64,000 bases of DNA. Origin: Arcticibacterium sp047623945 (GTDB taxonomy: Bacteria; Bacteroidota; Bacteroidia; Cytophagales; Spirosomataceae). The position numbers and the translations under genes are program-made. Under the pieces are notes generated by a model. It made no database searches. It saw only the letters and a list, made by a program, of their open reading frames with translations, and was not told the DNA's origin. The DNA is taken from contig JBLHOT010000010.1 of assembly GCA_047623945.1 (NCBI GenBank), positions 11,170 to 75,169 of the forward strand, read 5' to 3'. Positions 61,381 through 64,000 of the stretch are shown piece by piece; within the stretch, counting starts at the first letter, position 1, and every line of letters begins with the position of its first letter.

Positions 61381-62634
61381 ATGGAATTAAAACGAGTAGT
61401 AGTTACTGGCTTGGGGGCATTAACGCCCATAGGCAATGACGTAGATTCTTTCTGGGAGAGCCTAAAAAACGGTGTAAGTGGAGCAAATCTCATTACGCGA
61501 TTTGACTGCTCAGCGTATAAAACACAGTTTGCCTGTGAATTAAAAAACTTTGAGCCCACAGACTTCATTGCAAGACAAGACGCTCGTAAGATGGATTTGT
61601 TTACGCAGTTTGGTGTAGTAGCTGCAGATCAGGCCGTGGCAGATGCTGGTTTTGATATGGACAAAGTAAACAAAAACAAGATAGGCGTTATCTGGGGTTC
61701 TGGTATTGGTGGCTTAAAAACTTTTGAGGAAGAAATGCTCAATTTGGCCGCTACAGACATGATCCCCAAAATAAACCCCTTCTTTATACCTAAAATGATA
61801 GCGGATTCGGCCTCAGGTCAAATTTCTATGCGTCATGGTTTTAGAGGGCCAAATTTTGTAACCGTGTCTGCTTGTGCATCCACAAACAATGCCGTCATTG
61901 ATGCTTTTAATTACATACGCTTAGGTAGAATGGTGGCCTGTGTTACTGGAGGTTCTGAAGCAGCAGTTACCCGTGCGGGTATCGGTGGATTTAATGCTCT
62001 AAGAGCATTATCTACACGTAATGATGATTATAAGACAGCATCTAGACCTTATGATGCCGATAGAGATGGTTTTGTACTTGGAGAAGGTGGAGCCAGTCTT
62101 ATTTTGGAAGAATATGAACATGCTAAAGCTAGAGGAGCTAAAATATATTGTGAATTAGCCGGAGGAGGAATGTCTTCTGATGCCTATCACATTACTGCTC
62201 CACATCCAGACGGATTAGGTGCCTTTCTTTCTATGGAAGATGCTCTTAGGGACGCAAACATGGTACCTGAAGATATTGATTATATCAATACTCATGGAAC
62301 ATCCACTGGTTTGGGAGATCCTCAGGAGATTACAGCTATAGAGAATTTATTTAAGGACCACGCATATAAAGTAAGTGTGAGCTCCACAAAGTCTATGACT
62401 GGCCATCTTTTAGGAGGTGCGGGAGCTGTAGAGTCCGTGGCTGCCATTTTGGCTATTAAGCATCAAATGGTACCACCAACGATTAATTTATTCAATGTAG
62501 ACGAGAAAATAGATGCTCGTATAGACTTAACTCCAAACGTGGCCAAGGCAAGAAAAATTGACGTTGTATTATCTAACTGCTTTGGCTTTGGTGGTCATAA
62601 CGCTACACTTATATTTAAAAAATATAATGGCTAA
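61381..62634 (+). CDS. fabF: 3-oxoacyl-ACP synthase II
   Basis: 417 residues, the standard KAS II length. The catalytic triad is Cys165 in VSACASTNNAV, His305 in NTHGTSTGLGD and His342 in KSMTGHLLGGAG; GFGGHNATLIF near the C-terminus is the glycine-rich hinge. It extends acyl chains on ACP by two carbons. It starts 81 bases after acpP and depends on read-through of the hairpin or on a promoter within that gap. rnc follows after 40 bases. Confidence 0.97.
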   Translation: MELKRVVVTGLGALTPIGNDVDSFWESLKNGVSGANLITRFDCSAYKTQFACELKNFEPTDFIARQDARKMDLFTQFGVVAADQAVADAGFDMDKVNKNKIGVIWGSGIGGLKTFEEEMLNLAATDMIPKINPFFIPKMIADSASGQISMRHGFRGPNFVTVSACASTNNAVIDAFNYIRLGRMVACVTGGSEAAVTRAGIGGFNALRALSTRNDDYKTASRPYDADRDGFVLGEGGASLILEEYEHAKARGAKIYCELAGGGMSSDAYHITAPHPDGLGAFLSMEDALRDANMVPEDIDYINTHGTSTGLGDPQEITAIENLFKDHAYKVSVSSTKSMTGHLLGGAGAVESVAAILAIKHQMVPPTINLFNVDEKIDARIDLTPNVAKARKIDVVLSNCFGFGGHNATLIFKKYNG

Positions 62635-62674
62635 ATTGCATGACAGTCTGCCCTTTGGCTGATTTAAATACTTA

Positions 62675-63415
62675 ATGGCAGTAACAGAAACAATACTAGA
62701 TTTTTTTAGACCAGACGCTGAAGCTCAGGAATTCAGGAAATCTATAGAACGAATTATCGGCTCTAAGCCAAAAAACGATTCCCTTTATAGGTTGGCTTTG
62801 AGACATACCTCTGCCTCCAAAAAATCGGTGGTAAAGGGCTTTAAAGAGTCAAACGAAAGGTTAGAGTATTTAGGAGATTCTGTGCTAGGTATGATAATTG
62901 CCGAATACTTGTTTAAAAAATACCCATTTAGGGATGAGGGCTTCCTCACTGAAATAAGGTCTAGAATTGTAAACCGAGAATCTTTAAACCAAGTTGCCCG
63001 TAAGATTGGCCTTGATGGCCTTATTACCTTTGATGGTAGCCGAGTTACGCATACTAGGACCTCTATGTATGGTGATGCTATGGAAGCACTAATAGGTGCC
63101 GTATTCTTAGACAAAGGCTTTGTTTTTACCAAAAAATTTATTGTTAAAAACCTCATTGCCAATTACTTTGACCTAGATATGGTCATAAAAAACAATGCCA
63201 ATTATAAGAGCATATTACTTACGTGGTCTCAATCTCTAGGCAAAATAGTGGCTTTTGACATCGTTCAAGAAAACGGCAAACATCATAGCAAGGAATTTGT
63301 GGCACAGGTAAAAGTAGATGACGAAATAATAAGCGAAGGTCAGGGTTGGAATAAAAAGAAAGCTGAACAAGACGCCGCCAGAAAAGCATGTGAAGTTCTG
63401 GAAATAGAAACTTAG
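62675..63415 (+). CDS. rnc: Ribonuclease III
   Basis: 246 residues. The signature ERLEYLGDSVLGMIIAEY carries the catalytic acidic residues, with the second cluster in YGDAMEALIGAVFLDKG. The last 70 residues form a double-stranded-RNA-binding domain (NYKSILLTWSQSLGKIVAFD and then GWNKKKAEQDAARKACEVL). It cuts rRNA precursors and structured mRNAs, possibly including the susC-susD hairpins in this window. The stop codon is 3 bases from the stop of the convergent gene. Confidence 0.95.
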   Translation: MAVTETILDFFRPDAEAQEFRKSIERIIGSKPKNDSLYRLALRHTSASKKSVVKGFKESNERLEYLGDSVLGMIIAEYLFKKYPFRDEGFLTEIRSRIVNRESLNQVARKIGLDGLITFDGSRVTHTRTSMYGDAMEALIGAVFLDKGFVFTKKFIVKNLIANYFDLDMVIKNNANYKSILLTWSQSLGKIVAFDIVQENGKHHSKEFVAQVKVDDEIISEGQGWNKKKAEQDAARKACEVLEIET

Positions 63416-63418
63416 TAT

Positions 63419-63991
63419 TTAGGATTCCTTTTTCATCACATTGGTTATTTCGTTAAGCTTCTCCACTTTGTGTTCAAAATCCCCCTTTAATCTATTTCTA
63501 AGCAGTTGAAGGTTATCTAAGGTCTCTTGCAAGGATTCAGGCAAAACTTGCTCTAATATCTCACGAAAACGCTTTGCAAAGGTCGGTGATTTTCCATTAG
63601 TGGAAATAGCCACCTTCAGATCTCCCTTTTTGACAACAGATCCAAGGTAAAAATCACACAAAGGTGGATTGTCAGCCACGTTCACTAAAATATTAGCCTC
63701 CTTACAGTCGGCGTGCACTATGCTACTTACAGACACAATTCCCGTACCCACTATCACTAAGTTTTTACCCAAGAGATGCTTCTTGTCATAAGGCTCCAAA
63801 AAAAGTGTCGTATTACATGATTTGGCCAACGCTCGAATTTCCTTTGATATTTCAGGAGCCACAAGAGTGATATTGGTCTTTGGAGAATTTTTCAAAACAG
63901 CCTCGAGTTTTTCGAGGCCCACATATCCCCCACCCACGATCAAGAGGTTCATTTGTTCTAGCTTTAAGAAAATGGGAAATAAGTTATTCAT
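63419..63991 (-). CDS. Precorrin-2 dehydrogenase/sirohydrochlorin ferrochelatase-type (sirohaem synthase N-terminal domain)
   Basis: 190 residues. It has the NAD-binding start MNLLIVGGGYVGLEKLEAVL, then FLEPYDKKHLLGKNLVIVGT, VNVADNPPLCDFYLGSVVKKGDL split over the usual block, and AISTNGKSPTFAKRFREIL, all typical of CysG-A/Met8/YlnF proteins that oxidise precorrin-2 and may insert iron to make sirohaem. No methyltransferase half is fused. Sirohaem serves sulfite and nitrite reductases, which lie outside the window. The ATG is 10 bases from the window end, so the promoter is not visible. Confidence 0.88.
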   Translation of the reverse strand: MNNLFPIFLKLEQMNLLIVGGGYVGLEKLEAVLKNSPKTNITLVAPEISKEIRALAKSCNTTLFLEPYDKKHLLGKNLVIVGTGIVSVSSIVHADCKEANILVNVADNPPLCDFYLGSVVKKGDLKVAISTNGKSPTFAKRFREILEQVLPESLQETLDNLQLLRNRLKGDFEHKVEKLNEITNVMKKES

Positions 63992-64000
63992 AAAATAAAG

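Noticed and set aside
1..64000. tRNA, rRNA, CRISPR arrays, intact insertion sequences or prophage
   Set aside because: No cloverleaf-like or rRNA sequence, no regularly spaced repeats and no transposase or integrase frame was recognised by reading; the S74 and tail-like domains belong to signal-peptide-bearing surface proteins without phage neighbours.

Overview
The window is low-GC bacterial DNA that reads as a member of the Bacteroidota, most likely the order Cytophagales. The evidence is two SusC/SusD outer-membrane pairs, a type IX secretion C-terminal domain, an outer-membrane OmpA-type protein, NIPSNAP and DUF4230 proteins, periplasmic glycoside-oxidation enzymes, a SecA without the usual zinc tail, and promoter-like TAnnTTTG boxes instead of E. 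coli type -10 boxes. The genus cannot be set from the sequence alone.

Layout. 1-7.3 kb: the decayed end of a DUF4143-type ATPase, a GMC oxidoreductase with its small subunit, a DUF1059 protein, an FAH-family enzyme, a sialate O-acetylesterase, and a GH140-like glycosidase broken by one in-frame TGA. 7.3-11.5 kb: a likely cell-surface module (DUF1566 protein, YadA-head/S74-chaperone adhesin, polytopic membrane protein). 11.5-19.9 kb: an ABC exporter, two lipoproteins of unknown function and a large PVC-type dehydrogenase/cytochrome c. 20-24.9 kb: a compact three-gene operon (DUF1080-PA14 protein, dehydrogenase-cytochrome c, TIM-barrel isomerase) closed by a terminator, a good candidate for extracytoplasmic 3-keto-glycoside breakdown. 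25-32.4 kb: a multiply broken pseudogene, OmpA and epimerase genes, NIPSNAP, purple acid phosphatase, cupin-like and DUF4230 genes. 32.6-36.7 kb: secA and a short-chain dehydrogenase.

36.8-50.9 kb is the most unusual part. A unit of susC, susD and a metallophosphoesterase gene has been duplicated. The two susC genes are identical by eye over about 1.4 kb and then differ at many silent sites, which suggests gene conversion. The first metallophosphoesterase copy survives only as a decayed remnant. Both susC-susD junctions keep a hairpin although its sequence has changed. Between the copies lies a membrane-bound AraC-type regulator with a run of nine C in its linker, a possible phase-variation switch.

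51-64 kb is housekeeping: M48 protease, convergent nrdB and nrdA, thiN, lolA, ftsK, kdsA, acpP, fabF, rnc and a precorrin-2 dehydrogenase gene. The nrdA upstream region has two perfect DnaA boxes around an inverted repeat. No tRNA, rRNA, CRISPR array or intact insertion sequence was seen. At least five broken or remnant genes are present, so the accessory parts are turning over actively.
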